A stretch of 64,000 nt of DNA from CAUZFZ01 sp963579025 (GTDB lineage: Bacteria > Planctomycetota > Planctomycetia > Planctomycetales > Planctomycetaceae), in the NCBI GenBank assembly GCA_963579025.1, contig CAUZFZ010000007.1:62001-126000 (forward strand), in the 5' to 3' direction. The position numbers were made by a program, and so were the translations under genes. Each line of letters opens with the position of its first letter. Within the stretch, counting starts at the first letter, position 1. The notes below the pieces were generated by a model. That model did not search any database, was not told the DNA's origin, and saw only the letters and a list, made by a program, of their open reading frames with translations. Shown one piece after another: positions 25,501-32,884 of the stretch.

Positions 25501-28286
25501 ACGCAGGGCTGGATCGATTGCCGACTCTGCCACAGGATCCGTTCCGTGCGGAAGTGCGGCAGTTACTGAACGTCGAACGGGGTAATCAGGATTCCAGCCA
25601 GAGAGGCTTCCAGTTCCGGCTGAGCATCAATCACCTCCTCGATTCCATTCGCCCGGCGGATTCCGGTCGGCCGATTGCCATTGAGTTTCGAGCACTGACA
25701 CCGCATCCGACATCAGGCGTCACGGACGTTCCCGATATTGCAGTCGGCGCGGTCATGCCGTCGTATCCACCTCAGAATTCCACCCAACAGGAATGGTGGG
25801 CACGGTACGACCGGCAGCGGATGGCACGCGACATTTACGTGCTTCTCTATACGCTGTGTGGTGGAGACAACACACAGAACACGCTGTTGCCTAACACGGG
25901 TGCGAGCCGGTCGTATTCGGCTGGTGAAATGCGCCAAATGGCGCAGTTCGCAGTGAATGTGGTGGATTCCGTGGATCGTGATGATGCCCGGACGATGTTC
26001 GAATACGACACTAACCTGTTTGACGGCTGGGGCCTTGACGATCAGGCGTGGGATTCCACACGTGATACGGCCGGTGCCCAGCGGACAGTGGTTTACGGTG
26101 TCGAGGAACAACAGCTTGCGTTCAGCGAGGCCCTGTGGGTTTACCAGAAGGAGATCTCGGCGAATCACGACGCAACAGCGTTCGACGATTCCGACGGTGA
26201 CCACCATTTTCTGTATATGGAACTGCAGAACGTCAGCCCGCGTGCGACGTCGTTGACAGCACCCTCAGGCAGTACATCGGCAGGAACAGCGGTGTGGCGT
26301 ATCCGTCGGAAGTTTGCAGTCTCCAGTGGTTCCGATCCTCGTAGACATTCACTGGGAGCGGTCGAACTGGCTCGCGCTGTCCCCTCTATTCCCCAGGGTG
26401 AAGAAGCGTTGTACTTCCAAAATGGGGCGGGCCGTGTCGCTGCGGGAGATATGTATTCGATCGGCACGTGCGACAGGTACGCGCCAGGATCGACTCATGT
26501 GAGTACTTTCTATTTTGATGACAATCTCGATCTGACTTTCGAAGCCATCATTCCCAGGTCGGGCAGCAGCATCACCGCGGCAGGGGCTGGAATGGCACCA
26601 ACGCTGCCAACAGCGGCCAATGCGGCTCTCAGTCTGGATATGACATACACCGCGCCCAGTGGGTCTGCACCGTATAACCTGGTCAATTTCCCCGGCCGGG
26701 TCGGTGGGTTTCTGGACGCAGCGAATGCACCAGCAATTGGCTCGCCCGCTGCAGATCAGCTTGTCCTCGTGCTGGAGCGGCGACTGAACCCCGAGCTGAA
26801 TTCTCTTTCTCTCACCGAGAACCCGTGGGTGACGGTTGACGTGATGTATGTTCCTAAACGTGATCTTGCCTTGCAGCAGCCCGACACGGCTACGGAATTG
26901 CCGGACCGCATCAACAATCTGACGAGTGTTGAACGCCCGGAGCCGCTGGCTGCGGGTTTGCAGGCCGCGCATGGGGCTCCCGGCCGCTATAGCAATACGA
27001 TTCACAATAACCCAGTAGCAGGAGATGGACTGAACTGGCAGACGACAAATTCGACGCCAACCAGGAATCCATTCACCAACTACCAGAAGCATCTCAATCG
27101 AGAATTCACATCGCCGGCCGAGTTGTTCGCCATTCCATTGCGCGGCCCCAAAACCCTGGCGTTTGCCATCGAGTCGATGGAGCGTGCGCCCCATATCCAG
27201 CAGCGAGCGATCCTGCTGGCGCCCGAATTCGATGAAGATCAGGATGGTGACCGCTCACTGGACAGTGGCGAAGACCTCAACGGGGATGGGACTATAGACT
27301 ACGACGAGGATCTCAATGGAAACGGCCAACTCGACACTCATGAAGACACTGACAACAACTTCCGTCGGGACGGTGGCGAGGACAAGAACTTTGACGGCAT
27401 CCTGGACACGTGGGCCGGGCCCGTGTCGGCTGGAGGAAAGCTGCTGCAGTCAGCACATCCATTGGCCACTGCGGACCCGCAGTTCGACAATCACTGGCAT
27501 CGGCTGCTGGGATTCTTCGAAGTGCCGACACGCACACACCGCCAGCTCAGCCCCGATACATTGCTGCTGACTCGGCTGCCAGCGAAGATCAATCTCAATA
27601 CCGTCCGACACCCGGAAGTTATGGGGGGAATGATCGACGATCTGGAGATCGCCACTCCGCCGGAACGGGACATTAACGGCATAAATGGGCTCGAACCGTT
27701 TGAAGATTTCAACGGAAACTCTTCGCTGGACTCAGGCCTTCGAGACCCGTCCGAAGCAGGGCGCGACCACTGGTTCGACCTTCTGCAATCTCGCGACGGA
27801 TTCGACCCGGTCAGTTACCTGGTACTTCCGGGCACGTCATCCTCCCGGCCGTTTCGTGATCTCAGCAATCTGACGAGTGGCCTGGCCAGCGTTCAGAACA
27901 CAATTCTGCGGACTCATCCGCGGGCCGGTGTCGCGCCCGTGTCGAATCGTCGCCTGTTTGAGCTTGGCACTGACACGGAAAGCAATAGCGGTGCAGTCGA
28001 CTCACACGCACGGTATCGCCTGCTTTCCAAGCTGATGAACAATGCGACGACTCGCAGCAATGTGTTTTTCGTTTACCTGACCGTGCAGTTCCACGAGGCG
28101 CATGAGGACAGTTTGACTGGTGCGGTTCGTATCGGGGGGCGATTTGACCTCGATGGCGACGGAGATCCGGCAAACGATGGGCATCGTGGGTTCTTCATCA
28201 TCGACCGCTCCGACATCGAGCGGGCCTTTCAGGACAACACCTTCAAGTGGCAGGATGTGGTTAAATACGAACTGACGATCAACTGA
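22584..28286 (+). CDS. Giant GspK-like pseudopilin with many calcium-loop-type repeats
   Basis: 1,900 residues from the ATG at 22584 (GGGAG upstream); ordinary GspK is 300-350. The leader 'RRRGSTLLIVIALTGMLALLG' has Gly -1 but no Glu at +5, the distinguishing feature of GspK. Near the C-terminus 'RLPAKINLNTVRHPEVM' matches the INLNTA block of GspK. Asp/Asn/Gly repeats of the form ED-x-NxNGxLDxGED-x-NGNG occur in clusters at about nt 23266-23340, 23410-23650, 24778-24845, 25414-25475, 27226-27415 and 27664-27740. GspK caps the pseudopilus tip in model T2SS, and calcium binding by GspK is known there. The extra 1,500 residues probably form an extended tip structure in the periplasm or outside. 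Confidence 0.82.
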   Translation: MRIMQIKLRRVSLAAAAEDGSVGRSSRARRRGSTLLIVIALTGMLALLGVMFFSFASQEMENARNFNRAAARLENPEHPAKVYFDFALQQIIQGSDPNQKNSALYGPRHSIIGSLFGHDSHPFNGQGVTLMHFVNTATTFEPLVYQNGIPQSVPFKPDTNNWWDDPQVLLGFNDSPAANYDPDAADPTIKAERNLASLPAPDVDYTYPDLNNVFLAYRGYTRTQYNEDVNNNGTLDPGEDLNGNGTLEVNVLKLQLVIKPSYHRPEVLAAIETSSSEDTNNNGILDVGEDTNGNGMLDIEDFDGDGMPAKEDVNGAGGLEVNEDTNGNGILDGSEDANGNGVLDVEDFNANGTNDDLLVRDPHWAYNAWTKNRVMRAHPGHIAYVIDPQTRLAVPTEIRRFLDDDTTDPGDLAIIAGLPGGSGGFKFRVDLDSDGIVNEQGVWSFGRPRAGQDFQYEYDVDNDNDGERDGVLIDLSYRPEQRPSDGALYVPMFSATIYDAAGLFNLNMHGNLSGDTREPAVTGSGTFGDNASVSRSLHGLAPSEINLIWGLIGHVGQEIDASSLTDYSTYFNRIPPAVDVAMDSGLESLRKRIELANMALWWLNKGRVEFGAAAQIHTGRLGEEDRMWQVYFDAGKSNLIAQNAAGTYQKFPFPGYWSADDNNDFNSGGAFAPAGIRSFGHPISFSGRGSFTVDKKPQEPRLTRHPGRPVQWPAYDGLGLAGDVTWRSMRTEDKNLNGALDAGEDLNGNGILDSGLTTNLGFGVLGSANQSFPADDMMEITLEELRQGSRWSVSSDTDSAGRGGRRNDNELSQRQTYDETFSLDDSAVLQLSGADVVNAGVTSRLTKLLPSHVDPANNTRAIDIRKMFTTHSWDRRQYGLSQIVGGPGADTEPGVRFVDDNQDGVVDNPQELGWPGSDDDRAWEFNVDVDNDTLLEFPPQFGEDRNRNGTLDPGEDTIINNGTLDGVAAYAGYAGLDRLPTLPQDPFRAEVRQLLNVERGNQDSSQRGFQFRLSINHLLDSIRPADSGRPIAIEFRALTPHPTSGVTDVPDIAVGAVMPSYPPQNSTQQEWWARYDRQRMARDIYVLLYTLCGGDNTQNTLLPNTGASRSYSAGEMRQMAQFAVNVVDSVDRDDARTMFEYDTNLFDGWGLDDQAWDSTRDTAGAQRTVVYGVEEQQLAFSEALWVYQKEISANHDATAFDDSDGDHHFLYMELQNVSPRATSLTAPSGSTSAGTAVWRIRRKFAVSSGSDPRRHSLGAVELARAVPSIPQGEEALYFQNGAGRVAAGDMYSIGTCDRYAPGSTHVSTFYFDDNLDLTFEAIIPRSGSSITAAGAGMAPTLPTAANAALSLDMTYTAPSGSAPYNLVNFPGRVGGFLDAANAPAIGSPAADQLVLVLERRLNPELNSLSLTENPWVTVDVMYVPKRDLALQQPDTATELPDRINNLTSVERPEPLAAGLQAAHGAPGRYSNTIHNNPVAGDGLNWQTTNSTPTRNPFTNYQKHLNREFTSPAELFAIPLRGPKTLAFAIESMERAPHIQQRAILLAPEFDEDQDGDRSLDSGEDLNGDGTIDYDEDLNGNGQLDTHEDTDNNFRRDGGEDKNFDGILDTWAGPVSAGGKLLQSAHPLATADPQFDNHWHRLLGFFEVPTRTHRQLSPDTLLLTRLPAKINLNTVRHPEVMGGMIDDLEIATPPERDINGINGLEPFEDFNGNSSLDSGLRDPSEAGRDHWFDLLQSRDGFDPVSYLVLPGTSSSRPFRDLSNLTSGLASVQNTILRTHPRAGVAPVSNRRLFELGTDTESNSGAVDSHARYRLLSKLMNNATTRSNVFFVYLTVQFHEAHEDSLTGAVRIGGRFDLDGDGDPANDGHRGFFIIDRSDIERAFQDNTFKWQDVVKYELTIN

Positions 28287-28296
28287 GGATTCGACA

Positions 28297-29049
28297 ATGG
28301 GACTTCAGACAGTTCCAGACATTCTGTACCCGGAATCCGACGATCAGCGATGGGGTGAAAGTGACCTGCACCGCGCATGGATGATCCGCCTGTATGACCT
28401 GCTTGACTGGCGGTACCGAGAGCAGAAGGTCTACGTCGCCAGTGACCTGATTATGTATTTCGTGGAGGGCAACCCTTGGCGCAGCCTCGTGCCCGACGTC
28501 ATGGTTGTTAAGGACTGCGATCGCGGGGATCGGCTGGTTTTCAAAACGTGGGAAGAACGCCGTGTCCCCAGTGTGGTATTCGAAGTCACATCGCAATCCA
28601 CACGGAAGAACGATGAAGAGCACAAACCAGCAATCTACGCTGATATGGGTGTTCAGGAGTTGTTTCTGTTCGATCCGACGAGCGACTGGCTGGCCGTGCC
28701 GTTGCAGGGGTATCGGCTGGTCGGCGGTGACTTCGTCTCGATTGAGCGGGACGAGACCGGCTCGCTCGAATCTCAGGAGCTGGGGATTCGGCTCACCCTG
28801 GAAGAGGGACGGCTGATTCTGCTGGATGTCGGAACTCGGGAATTGTTGCTGACGCCTGCTGAAGCCGCCAATGCGAGGGCTGATCATGAGGCTGAGGCGC
28901 GCGCTGAAGAAGCGCAGGGGCGCGCTGAAGAAACTCAGGCACGCGTCATGGCTGAATCCCGGCTTGAAGAAGAGATTCAGGCCCGAAAACGGGCCGAAGA
29001 AGAGTTGGAACGCTTGCGTGAGCAACTTAAGCGAGACGACCGGAATTGA
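28297..29049 (+). CDS. Uma2-family (DUF820, PD-(D/E)XK-like) protein with coiled-coil tail
   Basis: 250 residues starting 10 bp after the GspK-like stop. The fold is of the Uma2 restriction-endonuclease-like type: 'LVPDVMVVKD' (catalytic Asp region), 'VPSVVFEVTSQSTRKND' (E-x-T/S-S motif), then 'KPAIYADMGVQELFLFDP', the family's K...Y..GV.E segment. From residue about 185 there is a charged Ala/Glu/Arg-rich coiled coil ('ARAEEAQGRAEETQARVM'). Uma2 genes are abundant in planctomycetes and cyanobacteria, and their physiological role is unknown. Its closeness to the secretion cluster suggests co-transcription but not function. Confidence 0.85.
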   Translation: MGLQTVPDILYPESDDQRWGESDLHRAWMIRLYDLLDWRYREQKVYVASDLIMYFVEGNPWRSLVPDVMVVKDCDRGDRLVFKTWEERRVPSVVFEVTSQSTRKNDEEHKPAIYADMGVQELFLFDPTSDWLAVPLQGYRLVGGDFVSIERDETGSLESQELGIRLTLEEGRLILLDVGTRELLLTPAEAANARADHEAEARAEEAQGRAEETQARVMAESRLEEEIQARKRAEEELERLREQLKRDDRN

Positions 29050-29381
29050 TGCCGACCGAGTCGAGTGAGGAATGCAGGGAATTGGTGTTGAGAGGAGGGA
29101 ATTGAAATCGTTTCCCTTCATAATTGTCGGAAATTGACGAACCTGGGCGGATCGGCGGGTGATTTCGGCGGTCAAATCGTTCGAGTCCGGATAAGCTGCC
29201 ATCATTCGGGTCTGTCTGGCAGCGTGCCATTCTGGTCCAGGCGGGCTGAGGAACAACGCGGTTTACTGAAATTGATCTGAACAAGTATTCGTGATATGCG
29301 GGCGGACGGCGGGCTTTGAAACCAGTTGCTGCAAGCCATTACTGATCGCACTTAATTCATTCGTTCGAAGGAGAGTCTGCC
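29050..29381. other. 332-bp non-coding gap upstream of the DUF1559 gene
   Basis: No ORF is supported. A TTGAAA at about 29317 with only a poor -10 match (TTACTG, 17-bp spacing) is the best promoter guess and is not convincing. The end of the gap carries a strong AAGGAGAG ribosome site for the gene at 29382. Confidence 0.35.
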
Positions 29382-30401
29382 ATGCGTACCTACCGTCCCA
29401 CACCGCGTCGTGAAGCCAAGCGCGGCTTTACGCTGATCGAGCTGCTGGTGGTGATCTCGATCATCGCGACTCTGGCCGCTCTGATCCTGCCCGCCGTTCA
29501 GCAGGCCCGCTCCGCGGCCCGCCGGGCGGAATGCCAGAACAACATGAAGCAGCTCATGCTGGCCATGACGAACTACTCGTCGCGGCATAATGGTGCTCTT
29601 CCCAGACTCTTCTCAAACTTTGATGGTGCTATCAGTAGAAGCTGGGCAGTCGCTCTGCTTCCCGACTTTGATCAGGCGGCGATTCTGCGGTCCATTAAGG
29701 ACGGAACGTTCGAAACCGGCTTTCCGACGGGCGTGTCGCTCAAAGTCATGCAATGCCCCGTTGATGATGGGAACTTTCGGCAATCCAACGGGATGAGCTA
29801 CGTGGTGAACGGTGGCTACGCGATCAGCTCGGCCTGGCCAGCGCTGCTCAACGCGAATCACAACACAACGACACTCAACTACGATGGAGTTGCTCCTGTA
29901 GTCGGGGTAGTGCCGGTGGCTGACATCCGGATTGCTCATGCGACCGGCATCTTTATGCCGCCAACTGCTGGTGACACCTTCCGCGTCTCGATGGACTACA
30001 TCGGGAATGGTGACGGCCAGTCCAACACAATCATGATCAGTGAGAACCTGCAGGGGCAGAACTGGCACAAAACGACATCTGCGGCTGATATCTCATTCGT
30101 GGTACCGGTCATCATCGGAACGGACATTGGTCCCGCCGGGACCAGACCGCTTGGCCTTCTTGCCGACCTGCCGACAGCGAAGTTACTCACGATTCAGGGG
30201 ATGCCTGGTCAGAACGCGATTGCGGCAAGAGGCTTGGCTCCGCGTCCGAGTTCCAGTCATCAGGGTCTGTGTATGTATGGCTTTGCCGACGGTAGCGCGA
30301 AGCAGATTCAGGACGGCATTAACACAAGGGTCTATGCACGCCTGGTTACTCCGGACGGGCAGCGCTTCGGCCAGCAAGTGCTTGGCGACGGCTCGTATTG
30401 A
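29382..30401 (+). CDS. DUF1559-domain prepilin-like protein
   Basis: 339 residues. The leader 'KRGFTLIELLVVISIIATL' has Gly -1 and Glu +5, followed by 'ILPAVQQARSAARRAECQNNMKQ' split across the helix, the standard start of planctomycete DUF1559 proteins. Near the end 'HQGLCMYGFADG' is the H-X9-DG motif that defines the family, and 'GSAKQIQDGIN' follows. Such proteins occur in tens to hundreds of copies per planctomycete genome and are thought to be pilin-like surface or periplasmic proteins. It is transcribed alone, with a strong intrinsic terminator downstream (30431-30465). Confidence 0.93.
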   Translation: MRTYRPTPRREAKRGFTLIELLVVISIIATLAALILPAVQQARSAARRAECQNNMKQLMLAMTNYSSRHNGALPRLFSNFDGAISRSWAVALLPDFDQAAILRSIKDGTFETGFPTGVSLKVMQCPVDDGNFRQSNGMSYVVNGGYAISSAWPALLNANHNTTTLNYDGVAPVVGVVPVADIRIAHATGIFMPPTAGDTFRVSMDYIGNGDGQSNTIMISENLQGQNWHKTTSAADISFVVPVIIGTDIGPAGTRPLGLLADLPTAKLLTIQGMPGQNAIAARGLAPRPSSSHQGLCMYGFADGSAKQIQDGINTRVYARLVTPDGQRFGQQVLGDGSY

Positions 30402-30430
30402 TTTGCATTGAGTACGGCAAGGTTGACCAG

Positions 30431-30465
30431 AAGGCAGTGGCATTCCCGTGCCACTGCCTTTTTTG
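30431..30465 (+). terminator. Intrinsic terminator after the DUF1559 gene
   Basis: AAGGCAGTGGCA, a 6-base loop (TTCCCG) and TGCCACTGCCTT form a perfect 12-bp stem followed by a T run (TTTTTTG from 30459). It lies 30 bp after the DUF1559 stop and 19 bp before the mnmE start, so mnmE must be transcribed from within or beyond the terminator or by read-through. Confidence 0.9.
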
Positions 30466-30483
30466 TTTCAGGTGCCGAACACG

Positions 30484-31920
30484 ATGGATCTGAGTGCCAC
30501 GATCGCTGCCGTTGCCAGCGCGACAGGTCGCGCCGAACGAAGTATCGTTCGCGTGAGCGGCCCGAACGCCGCTGGTGTGATCAGGGAATTGTTCACTCCG
30601 TTTCCCGTGACTGTCTCCGCGCCGATTCGCGCTGCAGGCTTTTTTGCAACTGGTCTGCCGGTTGACTGTCCAGCCATCCTGCATCTGTGGGCCGGCTCAA
30701 AGAGCTACACCGGTCAGCCAATGGCGGAACTGCATGTTCCGGGCTCGCCGCCGCTGGTGGAACTGGTTCTGAGCAAGGTCTACGCGTTGGGTGCGCGGCC
30801 GGCTCGACCGGGGGAATTCACGCTGCGGGCGTTTCTGGCGGGCAAGGTCGATCTGGCGCAGGCCGAAGCGGTGCTGGGTGTGATCGACGCGTTCGATCAC
30901 GAAGAACTGAGCACAGCCCTGCGGCAACTGGCTGGCGGATTGTCGGGCCTGATTCTTGGTTTGCGTAACGAGCTGGCTGAACTGCTGGCGGACCTGGAAG
31001 CCGGACTGGACTTCGTCGAGGAGGACATCGAGTTTATCAGTCAGCCGGAGATTGCTCGGCGACTGACAACTGCGATCGAGACGATTGGTGGGTTGCTGTC
31101 GCGAGTCGATGAACGATCGCAGTCGACCGGGACGAAGCGAGTCGCGTTAGCGGGGTTACCCAATGCGGGGAAGAGCACGCTGTTTAATGCGCTGAATCCA
31201 AAGGCCTCGGCAATTGTCTCAGACGTCGCAGGGACAACGCGCGATTACCTTGCCTGTCGGATCGACTGCAACGGAATGTCAATTGAACTGATCGACACGG
31301 CGGGCTGGGAGGTCGACGAGTCAGGAATCGGCCATGTCGCGCAACGATTTCGCTCGGAACAGGTCACCGAGGCGGATCTGGTTGTGTGGTGTTCCGCGAG
31401 AGATCTCGATTTCCGCAACCGTCGAATCGATGACTCGCTGCGCCGAGAGATCGGCCAGAATCGTCCTGTGCTTGAAATTCAGACACGGGCGGATTTGCTC
31501 GGCTGCGAGTTGCCCGTAGGTCGGAACAAGCCACGCGCAGTTCCGGCAGTTGGCATGTCCGAAAACGTCAACGACGCCGGAACTGCGCTGGGCTTGTTCC
31601 GGCCTACTCCTATGTCTGTCAGTGCCGTGACCGGTGAGGGTCTTGATCGGCTGGTTGCGACGATCGCCGAGCGGCTGGGCGAGCAGAGGCGTGGCTCGCG
31701 GCAGTTTGTCGATTCGACGGCCGCACGTAGCCGCGACAGTCTGGTCCGCGCTCGCGACTCACTCGACAGAGCGAACGAGTCGGCGTCTGCGGGCCTGGGT
31801 GATGAACTCACCTCGTTAGAGATTCGCGACGCACTGGATGCACTTGGCGAGATTGTCGGCGCGGTCTACACCGATGATCTGCTGGACCGAGTCTTCAGCA
31901 GGTTCTGCATCGGGAAATGA
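30484..31920 (+). CDS. mnmE: tRNA modification GTPase MnmE, with an in-frame palindromic insert
   Basis: 478 residues from the ATG at 30484; an earlier in-frame start (30448) lies inside the upstream terminator and is rejected. The N-terminal folate-binding domain contains 'RPGEFTLRAFLAGKVDLAQA'. The G domain has G1 GLPNAGKST, 'GTTRD' and G3 DTAG. G4 is a weak 'QTRAD' instead of NKxD. G5 is 'SAVTGEG'. The C-terminus is the catalytic CIGK. MnmE with MnmG modifies U34 of tRNA wobble positions. Between G4 and G5, residues 345-375 are encoded by an inverted-repeat DNA element (31516-31607) absent from standard MnmE, read through without a stop. mnmG is not in the window. Confidence 0.93.
   Translation: MDLSATIAAVASATGRAERSIVRVSGPNAAGVIRELFTPFPVTVSAPIRAAGFFATGLPVDCPAILHLWAGSKSYTGQPMAELHVPGSPPLVELVLSKVYALGARPARPGEFTLRAFLAGKVDLAQAEAVLGVIDAFDHEELSTALRQLAGGLSGLILGLRNELAELLADLEAGLDFVEEDIEFISQPEIARRLTTAIETIGGLLSRVDERSQSTGTKRVALAGLPNAGKSTLFNALNPKASAIVSDVAGTTRDYLACRIDCNGMSIELIDTAGWEVDESGIGHVAQRFRSEQVTEADLVVWCSARDLDFRNRRIDDSLRREIGQNRPVLEIQTRADLLGCELPVGRNKPRAVPAVGMSENVNDAGTALGLFRPTPMSVSAVTGEGLDRLVATIAERLGEQRRGSRQFVDSTAARSRDSLVRARDSLDRANESASAGLGDELTSLEIRDALDALGEIVGAVYTDDLLDRVFSRFCIGK
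31516..31607. repeat. 92-bp palindromic element inside mnmE
   Basis: The arms are 31516-31547 (starts GTAGGTCGGAACAAGCC, ends GCAGTTCCGGC) and 31576-31607 (starts GCCGGAACTGCG, ends GGCTTGTTCCGGCCTAC). They are reverse complements over 32 bp with only a few mismatches, around a 28-bp centre. The element is translated as part of MnmE without breaking the frame. Confidence 0.85.
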
Positions 31921-32018
31921 GGCTCGAACCGGCTGACTGCTGCACCTGCCTTGCGGCGCAAAACGCTTCGCGCTTCCGTCGGACCTGGGCCGTGCCGAGA
32001 GGTGAGTCTCGGAGGCCC

Positions 32019-32744
32019 TCACCTGGATGGATGCAGAACGAGTAGCCGGAATGACGACAGCTTATGTGTCGTGACGGGCCTTCCCGTTTCATCACGGAGT
32101 TCGATGCAGTAACCGCGATCCGCCAGGCGATCGCAGAATTTGGGCAGGTACTCACGACCGGGGTCTCCGATCCAGCACACACCATCGCGGGTCAGCAAGG
32201 CATCCAGCACGTTCATGACGGGCTCGAGTGTCGCCGGTTCGTACAGCACATCGCAGCCAAGAATGACGGGGAACGGGTCCAGCTTCACGGCTCCAATGTC
32301 CCGCCAGTCCAGTAAGACATCCATCGCCTTATGCGGCTCGATACCGAGGCCGTTCTGAAAAGCGTTTCTGCGAGCGGTCTGGATGGCCGTGCGGTCGTAA
32401 TCGCTGAACGTGACATCAAGGCCAGCAATCATGCCGGCGATACCGGCGAGTCCGACACCCGCACCAATTTCCAGAGATCGTTCACCCCTGGACCACGGTT
32501 CGCGCGCTATCAAGCGACCCATCTGAATCGCGGCTGGCCACAGGTACGACCAGTACGGCATGTAATCGCTCTCACGACTCGCCGCCTGGACGCCCGGATC
32601 GTCAAGGAATGCATCCGGCGATCCGGGCAGGGTCAACTGGACGCGTCGAATGCCCAGATCAACTTCACGCGTTGACCAGCCGCCGGGGATGTCGGGCAGC
32701 GGTTCCGATGAAACCTCGTGCATGTCATGAGGCTCAGGTCGCAT
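32019..32744 (-). CDS. Class I SAM-dependent methyltransferase (METTL/lysine-methyltransferase-like)
   Basis: 241 residues. 'SLEIGAGVGLAGIAG' is the SAM-binding motif I and 'VTFSDYDRTAIQTARRNA' the acidic motif II. 'PFPVILGCDVLYEP' is the motif IV region typical of the Methyltransf_16 family, in which GCDVLYE marks protein-lysine methyltransferases. 'YMPYWSYLWPAAIQMGRLI' upstream of motif I is also a family mark. The target is unknown. No clear ribosome site is present at the ATG at 32744 or at the in-frame ATG at 32723. It is convergent with mnmE, with about 100 bp between them. Confidence 0.85.
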   Translation of the reverse strand: MRPEPHDMHEVSSEPLPDIPGGWSTREVDLGIRRVQLTLPGSPDAFLDDPGVQAASRESDYMPYWSYLWPAAIQMGRLIAREPWSRGERSLEIGAGVGLAGIAGMIAGLDVTFSDYDRTAIQTARRNAFQNGLGIEPHKAMDVLLDWRDIGAVKLDPFPVILGCDVLYEPATLEPVMNVLDALLTRDGVCWIGDPGREYLPKFCDRLADRGYCIELRDETGRPVTTHKLSSFRLLVLHPSR

Positions 32745-32884
32745 TGTGAGTGGTCCATGTAAGCGGAACAGTGACTGCGGTCACACAACAACATCAACCG
32801 TTCATGATGCGGCTCGTCAGTGGGAGATGATACATTGCAGGCGTGCCCGACCATGGCCGTGCCACTCATTTCAGGAGAAGCGGG

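Noticed and set aside
30448..30483. Upstream start for mnmE
   Set aside because: It lies within the downstream stem of the intrinsic terminator and is not conserved in MnmE.
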